From the NCBI RefSeq assembly GCF_002286815.1, contig NZ_MUNM01000075.1, positions 20,130-84,129 of the forward strand: a DNA stretch of 64,000 nucleotides. Direction: 5' to 3'. Under the pieces are notes generated by a model. It was not told where the DNA came from. It was given only the letters and a program-made list of their open reading frames with translations, and did no database searches. The translations under genes were made by a program, and so were the position numbers. Of this stretch, positions 34,740 through 42,698 are shown piece after piece; position 1 is the first letter of the stretch; each line of letters begins with the position of its first letter. The DNA comes from Pseudomonas sp. PICF141 (GTDB lineage: Bacteria > Pseudomonadota > Gammaproteobacteria > Pseudomonadales > Pseudomonadaceae).

Positions 34740-35431
34740 TAAGTGTTCCTCGCGAAGCCGCGAGCGGCGCGTCGTTCCATAAAGTGCATGCCGGTCATGG
34801 CCAGAATGGTCAGGCCCAGATACATGAAGGCAGCCACCATGTAGAAGGTGAACGGTTGTTTGGAGATGGTCACGCCGATTTGTGTGTGGCGCATGATTTC
34901 TTCCAGGCCGATGACAGAGACCAACGCGGTGTCTTTCATCAGGATCATGAACAGGTTGCCCAGGCCCGGCAGGGCGATGCGCCACATTTGCGGCATGATC
35001 AGTCGGGTAAAGATGCGAAATTTCGACAAGCCCAGGGCAACGCCGGCTTCACGGTGACCCTTTGGAATTGCCAGGATCGCACCGCGAAACACTTCCGTGG
35101 CGTAGGCGCCGAAGCATAGTCCCAGCGCAATGACGCCGGCGGCGAAGGCGTTGAGTTCGAGGTCGGGGTTGCCGAAAAACTCACCCAAGGCACGCATCAG
35201 GTTGACTGTGCCGAAGTAGATCAACAGCACCCAGAGTAACTCCGGGATACCGCGAACCAGCGTGGAATAAGTACCGCCAAGCCATTGCAGCGGCTTGTAG
35301 GGGGAGGTCTTGGCCAAGGCGCCGAGCAGACCGAGCACCAGCCCCAGGCACAAGGCCGAGAGTGCCAGTTTCACAGTCATCAGCGCGCCAGCGGCGAGCG
35401 CCGGGCCGAATCCGTAGAGGTCGATAATCAT
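34739..35431 (-). CDS. Polar amino-acid ABC transporter permease (HisQ/ArtQ type)
   Basis: A 230-residue permease with the EAA loop EVFRGAILAIPKGHREAGVALGLSKFRI near residues 113-140 and about five membrane segments (first LALSALCLGLVLGLLGALA). It pairs with the HisM-type permease and the ATPase. From memory PAO1 PA5152-PA5155 has the same four-gene set. Confidence 0.9.
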   Translation of the reverse strand: MIIDLYGFGPALAAGALMTVKLALSALCLGLVLGLLGALAKTSPYKPLQWLGGTYSTLVRGIPELLWVLLIYFGTVNLMRALGEFFGNPDLELNAFAAGVIALGLCFGAYATEVFRGAILAIPKGHREAGVALGLSKFRIFTRLIMPQMWRIALPGLGNLFMILMKDTALVSVIGLEEIMRHTQIGVTISKQPFTFYMVAAFMYLGLTILAMTGMHFMERRAARGFARNT

Positions 35432-35468
35432 GGATTTCTATTCAAATCGCGGCAGGCAAGGCGAAGGA

Positions 35469-35494
35469 CCGACACCGTCACAGAACGGCGTCGG
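35469..35494 (-). promoter_or_regulatory. Intergenic hairpin between binding-protein and permease genes
   Basis: CCGAC-A-CCGT pairs with ACGG-C-GTCGG across a six-base loop with one internal mismatch. It lies in the 78-base gap after the binding-protein stop, without a T run. Such structures commonly protect the upstream message so that more binding protein than permease is made; that role is inference. Confidence 0.5.
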
Positions 35495-35509
35495 CCAGGC
35501 AGGTCAGCA

Positions 35510-36256
35510 TCAATAGATGCTGAACGGGAAGTACTTGTCGTTGATCTTTTTGTAGGTGCCATCAGCGACGATTTCTTTCAGCGCATTGTCCAGCTTTTCG
35601 CGAATCGGGTCGTTCTTGCGCACAGCGATACCGATCTTGTCGCTTTCTTCAACCGGGTCGCCCTTGAATTCGTAAGCCCGGCCGGCGTCGCTTTTGAGCC
35701 ATTCGTAGTTGACGTACTTGTCGGCGAGGATGGCGTCCAGACGTCCCGAAGTCAGGTCCAGGTAGGCGTTTTCCTGGGTGTCGTAGAGTTTGATTTCGAC
35801 ACCTTCCATGTTGTCTTCCAGCCAGGTGCCGGCCAGGGTCGCGCGTTGGGCGCCGATCACTTTGCCCTGCAACGACTCCTTGTCGGTTTTGAAGTCGACG
35901 TTTTTCGGTGCGATGAACTGCAGCTTGTTGGAGTAGTACGGGGCGGTGAAGTCCACCGCTTGCTTGCGTTCGTCAGTGATCGACATCGAGGAGATCAGGA
36001 AGTCGAACTTCTTGGCGTTCAGGGCCGGGATGATGCCGTCCCAGTCGGACGTGACCACGGTGCACTCGACTTTCATCTTGGCGCACAGGGCGTCACCGAT
36101 TTCTTTGTCGAAGCCGACGACATTGCCACTGGCATCTTTGTTATTGAACGGCGGGTAGGCCGCTTCGATGCCCATCTTCAAGGTCTCGGCGGCGGCACCG
36201 GCGCTGAAGGCCAGAGTGACAGCAGCGGCCAGGAAGATTTTTTTGTAGTTCTGCAT
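35510..36256 (-). CDS. Basic/polar amino-acid-binding periplasmic protein (ArgT/HisJ/AotJ type)
   Basis: A 248-residue solute-binding protein with a signal peptide (MQNYKKIFLAAAVTLAFSAGAAA). The family signature is GFDKEIGDALCAKMKVECTV (residues about 48-67) and the DWDGIIPALNAKKFDFLISSMSIT segment follows. It shares its binding motifs with Lys/Arg/Orn and His binding proteins, so a basic amino acid is likely. The start at 36256 is chosen since it gives the signal peptide. It follows the ATPase gene by 13 bases. Confidence 0.9.
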   Translation of the reverse strand: MQNYKKIFLAAAVTLAFSAGAAAETLKMGIEAAYPPFNNKDASGNVVGFDKEIGDALCAKMKVECTVVTSDWDGIIPALNAKKFDFLISSMSITDERKQAVDFTAPYYSNKLQFIAPKNVDFKTDKESLQGKVIGAQRATLAGTWLEDNMEGVEIKLYDTQENAYLDLTSGRLDAILADKYVNYEWLKSDAGRAYEFKGDPVEESDKIGIAVRKNDPIREKLDNALKEIVADGTYKKINDKYFPFSIY

Positions 36257-36269
36257 GCGGGTAGCTCCG

Positions 36270-37043
36270 TTAGCGGTTGCTGGACATGAATTGTTTGCAG
36301 CGTGCCGAAAGCGGGTTTTCAAACACCTGCTGCGGCGATCCTTGTTCTTCGACCAGGCCTTGGTGAAGGAACACCACTTCGCTGGACACCTGACGGGCAA
36401 AGCCCATTTCATGGGTCACAAGCAGCATGGTGCGGCCTTCTTCGGCCAATGCGCGGATGACATTAAGTACTTCCTGGACCATTTCCGGGTCAAGGGCGGA
36501 GGTGGGTTCGTCGAACAGAATGACTTTGGGCTGCATCGCCAGGGTGCGGGCGATGGCCGCGCGTTGCTGCTGGCCGCCGGAGAGTTGCGACGGGTAGGCG
36601 TGGCGCTTGTCAGCGATACCGACCTTGGCCAGCAAGGCTTCGGCGACTTCAATGGCTTCGGCCTTACTTTGGCCGAGCACGCGGCGCGGGGCTTCGATGA
36701 TGTTGTCGAGCACGCTCATGTGCGGCCAGAGATTAAAGTTCTGAAATACAAAACCAATCTCGCTGCGCAGGCGATTGATCTGCTTGCCATCGGCAGCGAC
36801 CAGTTCGCCGTTCTTGGCGGCTTTGAGCTTGAGTTCTTCGCCGGCGACCAGGATCTGGCCCTGGTGCGGGTTTTCCAGCAGGTTAATGCAACGCAGGAAT
36901 GTGGACTTGCCGGAACCGGAGGAACCCAGGATCGAGATCACATCGCCGTCGCGGGCGGTCAGCGAGATGCCTTTGAGCACCTCAAGCTGTCCGTAGCGTT
37001 TGTGCAAGTTGCGGATTTCAAGCGCGGGCGTGGCCTCAGCCAT
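36270..37043 (-). CDS. Polar amino-acid ABC transporter ATP-binding protein (HisP type)
   Basis: A 257-residue ABC ATPase with Walker A GSSGSGKST (about residues 40-48), Q-loop VFQNFNLWPHM, signature LSGGQQQRAAIA and Walker B VILFDEPTSALD. It powers the two permeases downstream. As the first gene of the operon it follows a 542-base regulatory gap. Confidence 0.93.
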   Translation of the reverse strand: MAEATPALEIRNLHKRYGQLEVLKGISLTARDGDVISILGSSGSGKSTFLRCINLLENPHQGQILVAGEELKLKAAKNGELVAADGKQINRLRSEIGFVFQNFNLWPHMSVLDNIIEAPRRVLGQSKAEAIEVAEALLAKVGIADKRHAYPSQLSGGQQQRAAIARTLAMQPKVILFDEPTSALDPEMVQEVLNVIRALAEEGRTMLLVTHEMGFARQVSSEVVFLHQGLVEEQGSPQQVFENPLSARCKQFMSSNR

Positions 37044-37585
37044 GTGCGTTCCTCATAGTGTTTTGCGCTCCTGCTATTGGCGGCCTTCCTGGCGAGGCGG
37101 CCAAGCTAGCATAGCGTTCGAATGGCAGCCAACAGCGCTACGGACGGTAAACGGGTGGCATGTGGCAGGTTGTCGCATCGGCACAGCAGACTGTCGCCCT
37201 ATCAACAACCGAACAGCCGTTTGAACGCGCTCGGACGTGGCTGTCGCGTAAAAAAAGGCGCGATGTTGCCAGCTTTGACGGGGTGTTGGAAGCGCCAACC
37301 GGACAAACGTTCCTGATCTGCACTTTTATTGTGCGTGCCTGTATTTCTTGATGTGTTTCTAGTGCGCAGATTCGTTACTGAAGTGGGTGGCAGAGTAACG
37401 CTGTGGCGAAATGCTATTGATCTCAATGACTTGCGATAACTGCCCGACCAGCGTGCAGGCCCCGTGTAATGGGCGTGCGAAACATTTTGGCGCAAATATT
37501 GCGTGCAGAATAAGAAACGCCCTGTTGGATTATTTTTACGAGTCAGGCGGGCGACGTCATCGCTTTCCTTGCAAAGGTAGTCTTA
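37044..37585. other. Divergent intergenic region between the ABC operon and gabP
   Basis: 542 bases without a recognised gene. It should hold both promoters. The last part carries TTGGATTATTTTTACG-type AT-rich sequence before the gabP start and a short TGCAAAGG Shine-Dalgarno-like element. No clear operator or terminator was recognised, and the small open frames across it look random. Confidence 0.5.
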
Positions 37586-38980
37586 ATGAGTAGTAGCCAA
37601 AGCTCCTCCAATGGCCTTGAACAAGGGCTAAAACCGCGTCATGTGACCATGCTGTCGATTGCCGGGGTTATCGGCGCCGGCCTGTTTGTGGGCTCCGGCC
37701 ACGCCATTGCCGCTGCCGGCCCGGCCGTGCTGTTGGCTTACGCGGCCGCCGGTGCCCTCGTGGTTCTGGTCATGCGAATGCTCGGCGAGATGGCCGTTGC
37801 ATCGCCAGACACAGGTTCCTTCTCCACGTACGCCGATCGCGCGATCGGTCACTGGGCCGGTTTCACCATCGGCTGGCTCTACTGGTGGTTCTGGGTTTTG
37901 GTCATCCCGCTGGAGGCTATCGCTGCCGCGACCATTCTGCATGCCTGGTTCCCGGGTGTGGCGATCTGGGCCTTCACCTTGGTGATCACCTTGCTGCTGA
38001 CCGTGACCAACCTGTTCAGCGTGAATAACTACGGTGAGTTCGAGTTCTGGTTTGCCCTGGTCAAAGTCGTAGCGATCATCGGCTTTATCGGTCTTGGCAT
38101 TCTGGCAATCTTCGGCTTCTTGCCGACCAGCCAGGTCAGCGGCGTGTCGCATTTGTTTGACACGCAAGGCTTCCTGCCAAACGGCATGGGCGCGGTGCTG
38201 GGTGCCATCCTGACCACCATGTTTTCCTTCATGGGCACCGAGATTGTGACCATCGCGGCTGCGGAGTCGAAGAACCCAGGCAAGCAAATCTCCAAGGCCA
38301 CCAACTCGGTGATCTGGCGGATCGGCTTGTTCTATCTCGTATCGATCTTCATCGTCGTGGCTCTGGTGCCATGGAATGACCCGGTTCTGGCCAGCGTGGG
38401 TTCCTACCAGACCGTGCTGGAGCGCATGGGTATCCCGAATGCCAAGCTGATCGTCGATATCGTGGTTCTGGTTGCGGTAACCAGTTGCCTGAACTCGGCG
38501 CTCTACACTGCTTCGCGCATGATGTTCTCGTTGGGCAAGCGCGGCGATGCGCCGGCCGTTTCCCAGCGCACCAACAGCAGCGGCACACCTTACTGGGCCG
38601 TGATGCTATCGACCGCAGCTGCGTTTCTTGCAGTGTTCGCCAACTACGTGGCCCCGGCCGCTGTATTCGAATTCTTGCTGGCCAGCTCGGGCGCCATCGC
38701 GTTGCTGGTGTATCTGGTGATCGCGATTTCGCAACTGCGTATGCGCAAACAGCGTATGGCTCGCGGTGAAAAAATCGTCTTCAGCATGTGGCTGTTCCCG
38801 GGCCTGACCTACGCAGTGATCGTATTCATTGTCGCGGCCCTGACCATCATGCTGTTCCAGGAAGCCCATCGCGCGGAGATTCTCGCGACCGGTTTGCTGA
38901 GCCTGTTGGTAGTGACTGCCGGGTTGTTAGTGGCTCGCCGTCGCAAGGTGCAGAAGATGGGGGCGGTGGTACTGAACTGA
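37586..38980 (+). CDS. gabP: GABA permease (APC superfamily)
   Basis: A 464-residue amino-acid permease with 12 predicted transmembrane helices. It opens with the APC signature KPRHVTMLSIAGVIGAGLFVGSGHAIAAAGPAV. The TVTNLFSVNNYGEFEFWFA and FSFMGTEIVTIAAAESKNPG segments are typical of GabP. It imports gamma-aminobutyrate. No gabDT is nearby; it ends before a strong terminator. Substrate assignment is by family likeness. Confidence 0.88.
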   Translation: MSSSQSSSNGLEQGLKPRHVTMLSIAGVIGAGLFVGSGHAIAAAGPAVLLAYAAAGALVVLVMRMLGEMAVASPDTGSFSTYADRAIGHWAGFTIGWLYWWFWVLVIPLEAIAAATILHAWFPGVAIWAFTLVITLLLTVTNLFSVNNYGEFEFWFALVKVVAIIGFIGLGILAIFGFLPTSQVSGVSHLFDTQGFLPNGMGAVLGAILTTMFSFMGTEIVTIAAAESKNPGKQISKATNSVIWRIGLFYLVSIFIVVALVPWNDPVLASVGSYQTVLERMGIPNAKLIVDIVVLVAVTSCLNSALYTASRMMFSLGKRGDAPAVSQRTNSSGTPYWAVMLSTAAAFLAVFANYVAPAAVFEFLLASSGAIALLVYLVIAISQLRMRKQRMARGEKIVFSMWLFPGLTYAVIVFIVAALTIMLFQEAHRAEILATGLLSLLVVTAGLLVARRRKVQKMGAVVLN

Positions 38981-38998
38981 TTCGTACCCTGTAAGGCC

Positions 38999-39036
38999 AA
39001 ACGGCCGCTGTCAGTGATGACAAGCGGCCGTTTTTG
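38999..39036 (+). terminator. Terminator of gabP
   Basis: AAACGGCCGCT (38999-39009) pairs with AGCGGCCGTTT (39023-39033), then TTGTTT. It follows the gabP stop by 18 bases. Confidence 0.88.
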
Positions 39037-39063
39037 TTTCTAATCAAGCAACAGCGCAAAACT

Positions 39064-39186
39064 TGTAGCAGCTGGCGAAGCTTGCGTTCGGCAGTCGTAT
39101 AAACCTGCTCGCGAGGTCATCCTGATCAACCGCGTCGTCTGACTTCACGACTGCTGCGCAGCCGAACGCAGGCTTCGCCAGCTACA
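39064..39186. repeat. Inverted repeat (type C, GTAGCAGCTGGCGAAGC)
   Basis: Left arm 39064-39092 (TGTAGCAGCTGGCGAAGCTT) and right arm 39161-39186 are reverse complements with an insertion. They enclose 68 bases. It resembles another REP-like element, seen once in this window. Confidence 0.75.
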
Positions 39187-39211
39187 GGTCGTGTTACGGC
39201 TTGATGGGTGT

Positions 39212-39664
39212 TTACTCGGCCTTTTCTTCCTGGGCATCCAGGGACTGGCGATAACTGTCCAGCGCATCGCCAAAGTCAGTGATGAATTGTGGGTCGGTCA
39301 GCCAGGCCTGGGCCGCGTCGCGGTCCATGCCGTCGGCCCACATGCGGTAGTCGATCAGCATGTCAGCGGCCAGGTGTGTGGCGGCCATGGCCTCGTTGTC
39401 GGCGTTCTCCAGGTCCAGCAGTTCTGGATGGTCGCTGATGATTTCGGCGAGGTCTGACAGCAGGGTCAGCAGCATGTCGTTGCGGCTGGTAGCCTCGGCG
39501 TCACGCATTTTGCTGAACATTGCCAGGGTGTATTCCGGAATCGGCTCACCGGGTTCGCCCAGGTCATCGTCCAGCGCGGCGGGTTTTCTGCCGTGGATAT
39601 TGATTTGCCTGGCTTTGATCTTGGCGCGTTTGGCGCGTTTCTGTTGCTTGTTCAGGGAGGCCAT
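39212..39664 (-). CDS. Hypothetical protein, paralogue of its neighbour (150 aa)
   Basis: A 150-residue protein. It opens with a strongly basic stretch (NKQQKRAKRAKIKARQ, residues 5-20) and continues as an acidic helical domain with LTLLSDLAEIISDHPELLDL and AADMLIDYRMWADGMD. The adjacent gene (39671-40087) has the same build: basic N-terminus, LFKEM-type helix, IEYRQWS. The two are tandem paralogues six bases apart. They resemble no family I recognise; the basic segment suggests nucleic-acid or ribosome contact, which is inference. Confidence 0.72.
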   Translation of the reverse strand: MASLNKQQKRAKRAKIKARQINIHGRKPAALDDDLGEPGEPIPEYTLAMFSKMRDAEATSRNDMLLTLLSDLAEIISDHPELLDLENADNEAMAATHLAADMLIDYRMWADGMDRDAAQAWLTDPQFITDFGDALDSYRQSLDAQEEKAE

Positions 39665-39670
39665 GGGAAC

Positions 39671-40087
39671 TCAGTTCGATTTCTGTTGGTTTTGGGTTGC
39701 GATGGCGTCGGACGCCGCCACGTAGTCAGCCTGGAAGGCTGGGGATTCGATCCACGCCAGTGCGCCGGCTTCGTCCACTTCGGTGGACCATTGGCGATAC
39801 TCGATCAGCGCGGCGACGATAAAATCTGTCGCTGTTTCTTCGCCTTCCTGCTCCAGCACCAACGCGAGCAGCGGGTGTTCAAGGAAGGCCCTGCACATGG
39901 CTTGCTGGCTGATCTTCTGCGCGTCGATCATTTCTTTGAACAGGTCAGTCAGGTCCACCGATTCGAAGTCGATGCGATCGTCGTTCGGGTCCAGCTCCAC
40001 CGGCGCGGCGGCCCGCTGGGTGCGGTTCTGCTTGGCCTTGGCTTTGGCGCGGGAAGCGCGTTTGTTCTGCTTGTTGGCGGAGGCCAT
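39671..40087 (-). CDS. Hypothetical protein, paralogue of its neighbour (138 aa)
   Basis: A 138-residue protein starting at 40087 (MASANKQNKRASRAKAKAKQ). The basic N-terminus and the body (LFKEMIDAQKISQQAMCRAFLEHPLLALV, then VAALIEYRQWSTEVDEAGALAWIESPAFQADY) are clearly related to the downstream 150-residue protein, which is encoded six bases after this one. They probably derive from a duplication and may form a heterodimer. The frame extends to 40195, but the ATG at 40087 matches the paralogue's start. Function unknown. Confidence 0.7.
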   Translation of the reverse strand: MASANKQNKRASRAKAKAKQNRTQRAAAPVELDPNDDRIDFESVDLTDLFKEMIDAQKISQQAMCRAFLEHPLLALVLEQEGEETATDFIVAALIEYRQWSTEVDEAGALAWIESPAFQADYVAASDAIATQNQQKSN

Positions 40088-40124
40088 GGGCGTCGTTCCG
40101 TAATTCGTTGAGAGGGCGCATCCA

Positions 40125-40389
40125 TCAACTGCGTGGCACTCGCCGCCCGGGTGTGTCGGGGGCCAGCTCGCTGGTTCGCAGCCAGGACAATGCAATAGGC
40201 CATAGTGTGGCTTGGTATGCGCTGCGAAAAAAGGCGAAATGTCCGACTTCTTCTTCGCCGATATCTTCGGGGTCGATTCGCAGGTGAGTGTTGGTACTCC
40301 CAGTGAAGTCGCCGAGCAGGCGTTCGATGGCCTTTGCGGCTAGCCACTCACGACAGTCCTCACGCCGTTTATGAATAATCCACCCGGGC
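40125..40389 (-). pseudogene. C-terminal remnant of an alpha/beta hydrolase
   Basis: The minus-strand frame ending at 40125 has no start of its own. Its last 55 residues (AIERLLGDFTGSTNTHLRID, then EEEVGHFAFFRSAYQATLWP) resemble the C-terminus of predicted alpha/beta hydrolases, including the GH-FFR segment that carries the catalytic His. The rest of such a gene is missing upstream, where the YhcG-type nuclease gene ends at 40390. I read it as a hydrolase gene truncated by insertion or deletion. The similarity is by eye. Confidence 0.55.
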
Positions 40390-41448
40390 TTATCGGAGCC
40401 TCTGCTTGAGCAGCCGCTCCTCAAGCACCGCCCATTCCCGATCCAGTTCCGTACGAAGTTCTTCCTCACTCGGCAGCACCAGTCTGTAGGTGCTGGCGAA
40501 CAGTTGTTCGTTGCCTTGCAGCACAGAATAGCGCACCACCGATTCATCTTTTTGCGCGCAGAGAATGAGGCCGACGGTGGGGCTATCTTCCGGTCCGCGC
40601 TTGAGGTCGTCATACATGCGCACGTACATGTCCATCTGGCCGACATCCTGGTGGGTGAGTACGCCGCGTTTGAGGTCGAAGATGACGAAGCACTTGAGCA
40701 GGTAGTTGTAGAACACCAGGTCGATGTAGAAGTCTTTGCTCTCGATACTGATGCGTTGCTGGCGAGCGATGAAGGCGAAGCCTTTGCCCAGTTCGAGCAG
40801 GAAGCCCTGGAGTTGATCGATCAAGGCTTGTTCAAGTTCGCTTTCCTGGATCAGGCCCGCGTTAGGCATACCGAGAAACTCCAGTAGCACGGGGTCACGA
40901 ATGAATTCCCGAGGGCTGGCGTTCATTTGCTGGATGTTGGTGTCGGCTTCCTGTTTGACGCCAGCCCGGTCGCGGCTCGCCAGCAGGCGTTCGTAATAGA
41001 GGGTATTGATCTGGCGCTCGAGGGCGCGACTTGACCAGTTCTGCAGAGCGGATTCGTTCATGTACCAGTGGCGGGCATTGTCATTGTCGACTCGTAGCAG
41101 TCTGCGGTAATGGGTCCAGCTCAATTCGGAACGCACTGCGTTCCAAATTGGAAAGGTCTGATAGAAATCCCGCATGTAGCGAAGATTGCGCTCGTCAAAA
41201 CCTTTCCCGAACTGCCCCGTCAGTACTTTCGCCAGCGTCGATAGCAACTGCTTGCCATAAACCGCCCGTCGAGCGCCTTCCTGCTCGAACTCCACAATAT
41301 GCCGTCCGATCTGCCAACAGGTTTGCACCTGAACAGTATCGACCGCTCGCAGCACTTTCTGACGCGCTTCACGGATCAATTCGCCAAGATTGCCGAGCAG
41401 TGAAGTGATCTGTGGATCTTGAGTGTTACCGGGTTTGAGGGAGCTCAT
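40390..41448 (-). CDS. PDDEXK nuclease-domain protein (YhcG/DUF1016 family)
   Basis: A 352-residue protein of the YhcG family, associated with DNA cleavage and phage- or mobile-element defence in some hosts. The N-terminal region (residues about 15-165) contains the helical winged-helix domain with CWQIGRHIVEFEQEGA and KGFDERNLRYMRDFYQTFP. The C-terminal PDDEXK domain has DFYIDLVFYNYLLKCFVIFDLKRG near residue 260: Asp of the core in IDLVF and D-L-K in place of the usual E-L-K. The start at 41448 matches the family (MSSLKPGN...). It sits next to the remnant of another gene, consistent with transfer into this site. Confidence 0.82.
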   Translation of the reverse strand: MSSLKPGNTQDPQITSLLGNLGELIREARQKVLRAVDTVQVQTCWQIGRHIVEFEQEGARRAVYGKQLLSTLAKVLTGQFGKGFDERNLRYMRDFYQTFPIWNAVRSELSWTHYRRLLRVDNDNARHWYMNESALQNWSSRALERQINTLYYERLLASRDRAGVKQEADTNIQQMNASPREFIRDPVLLEFLGMPNAGLIQESELEQALIDQLQGFLLELGKGFAFIARQQRISIESKDFYIDLVFYNYLLKCFVIFDLKRGVLTHQDVGQMDMYVRMYDDLKRGPEDSPTVGLILCAQKDESVVRYSVLQGNEQLFASTYRLVLPSEEELRTELDREWAVLEERLLKQRLR

Positions 41449-41711
41449 GAGATTTTTCCGCGGCTGTAGGAAACGAGCGGAAGAGGATGGCAAAAGCGTG
41501 ATGGTCCGCGATGCCGGGCGCGGCTGGTAAATCGGAAGGAAATAGCGGATCCGTTTGCAGGACCGTGCCGACCGAAGGGGGTGTTGAAGGAGCAAAAGGC
41601 GTAGTCCGATTCGTAGTAAACCCAAGTTTGAATCGATCTAAAACTTGAACATTCGGTAACAAATCTAAAAAGAGTAACGATTGGGTTCTGCGTAACCCGG
41701 GAGTCGTCATC

Positions 41712-42161
41712 ATGAAGAACGTCCATTCATTCATGCTGTCCATTGCCGCCGTCGGCGTAATGATGTTTCCAGTCGTGCCTAGCGCCGCCAGTCTTGAACC
41801 GATCGACAGCACAGGCGTGCAAGTCCAGCAGCAACAGCAAAACGGGATTACTTACCTGTCCGGGGGGATTGGAGAGGATGAGGCTCGAGCCATTCAACAA
41901 ACGCAGGGCTATAACCTGCACATGACCTTCGCTACCGGCGTGGAGAACAAATATGTTCCGGATGTGAATCTTGTCATTCAGAAAGACCCAGGGCAGCCCG
42001 TGTTGACCCTGAGCGAGGCCGGACCGCTTGTTTACGTCCAGCTGCCACCTGGCAAGTACACCGTCATCGCGACACGCCATGGTGAAGAGCGGCGTGATAC
42101 GGCAGAGGTAGGAAGTGGTGCTGCGCGCAATCTGGTCTTCCATTGGGGCAGTGAAAACTAG
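41712..42161 (+). CDS. Exported protein with carboxypeptidase-regulatory-like fold
   Basis: A 149-residue periplasmic protein. It has a signal peptide (MKNVHSFMLSIAAVGVMMFPVVPSAAS). The rest is all-beta with GNLHMTFATGVENKYVPDVNLVIQ-like strands and LPPGKYTVIATRHGEERR, which resembles carboxypeptidase regulatory-like or transthyretin-fold domains. A Gln-rich stretch lies at residues 38-43. It is followed by a terminator shared with tRNA-Phe. Function unknown. Confidence 0.75.
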   Translation: MKNVHSFMLSIAAVGVMMFPVVPSAASLEPIDSTGVQVQQQQQNGITYLSGGIGEDEARAIQQTQGYNLHMTFATGVENKYVPDVNLVIQKDPGQPVLTLSEAGPLVYVQLPPGKYTVIATRHGEERRDTAEVGSGAARNLVFHWGSEN

Positions 42162-42209
42162 CCGAAGAGAACGACTTGCGCGATGCCTGAGTCAAATTGC
42201 AGGCATAAA

Positions 42210-42240
42210 AAAACCCTGAATCTTGCGATTCAGGGTTTTC
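42210..42240. terminator. Bidirectional terminator between the exported-protein gene and tRNA-Phe
   Basis: AAAACCCTGAATC (42210-42222) pairs perfectly with GATTCAGGGTTTT (42227-42239). On the minus strand it gives a run of seven T just after tRNA-Phe. Confidence 0.9.
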
Positions 42241-42246
42241 GGTATT

Positions 42247-42322
42247 TGGTGCCCAGAGACGGAATCGAACCGCCGACACGGGGATTTTCAATCCCCTGCT
42301 CTACCGACTGAGCTATCTGGGC
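42247..42322 (-). tRNA. tRNA-Phe (anticodon GAA)
   Basis: A 76-base cloverleaf beginning GCCCAGATAGCTCAG and ending GTCTCTGGGCACCA with CCA encoded. The anticodon loop is TTGAAAA with GAA at 34-36; the T-arm is GGTTCGATTCC. Confidence 0.96.
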
Positions 42323-42425
42323 AACGGGGCGCATTAAACGGGTTTTTCAGGGGGGCGTCAAGCAAGTTTTCAAAAAAAATTTAATTATTACCGTCGCTTA
42401 CGATCCGACCCCCGAGAAAGCGGGA

Positions 42426-42698
42426 TTATTCCGCCGGCGGAACGTAGCCTTCGGCCTTGGCGTATTCCTCGCCGGAAAAGAACTTGTCCATCTCGCCCTG
42501 CAGATATTTGCGGTCTTCGGCGTTCATCATGTTCAGGCGTTTTTCGTTGATGAGCAGGGTCTGGTGTTTCTGCCAGTCGGCCCAAGCCTTGGCCGAGACG
42601 TGGTCAAAAATGTCCTGACCTTTTGCGCCCGGAAATGGAGCGCGCTCCAGGGCTGGCAATTCTTCTTTGTACTTGCGACACATGATGGTGCGGGTCAT
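42426..42698 (-). CDS. yggX: Fe(2+)-trafficking/oxidative-protection protein YggX
   Basis: A 90-residue protein matching YggX throughout: MTRTIMCRKYKEELPALERAPFPG at the N-terminus with the conserved Cys7, and MMNAEDRKYLQGEMDKFF later. YggX protects iron-sulfur clusters from oxidative damage. Its start overlaps the mutY stop by four bases, which suits MutY being an Fe-S protein. From memory PA5147-PA5148 in PAO1 has the same pair. Confidence 0.93.
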   Translation of the reverse strand: MTRTIMCRKYKEELPALERAPFPGAKGQDIFDHVSAKAWADWQKHQTLLINEKRLNMMNAEDRKYLQGEMDKFFSGEEYAKAEGYVPPAE

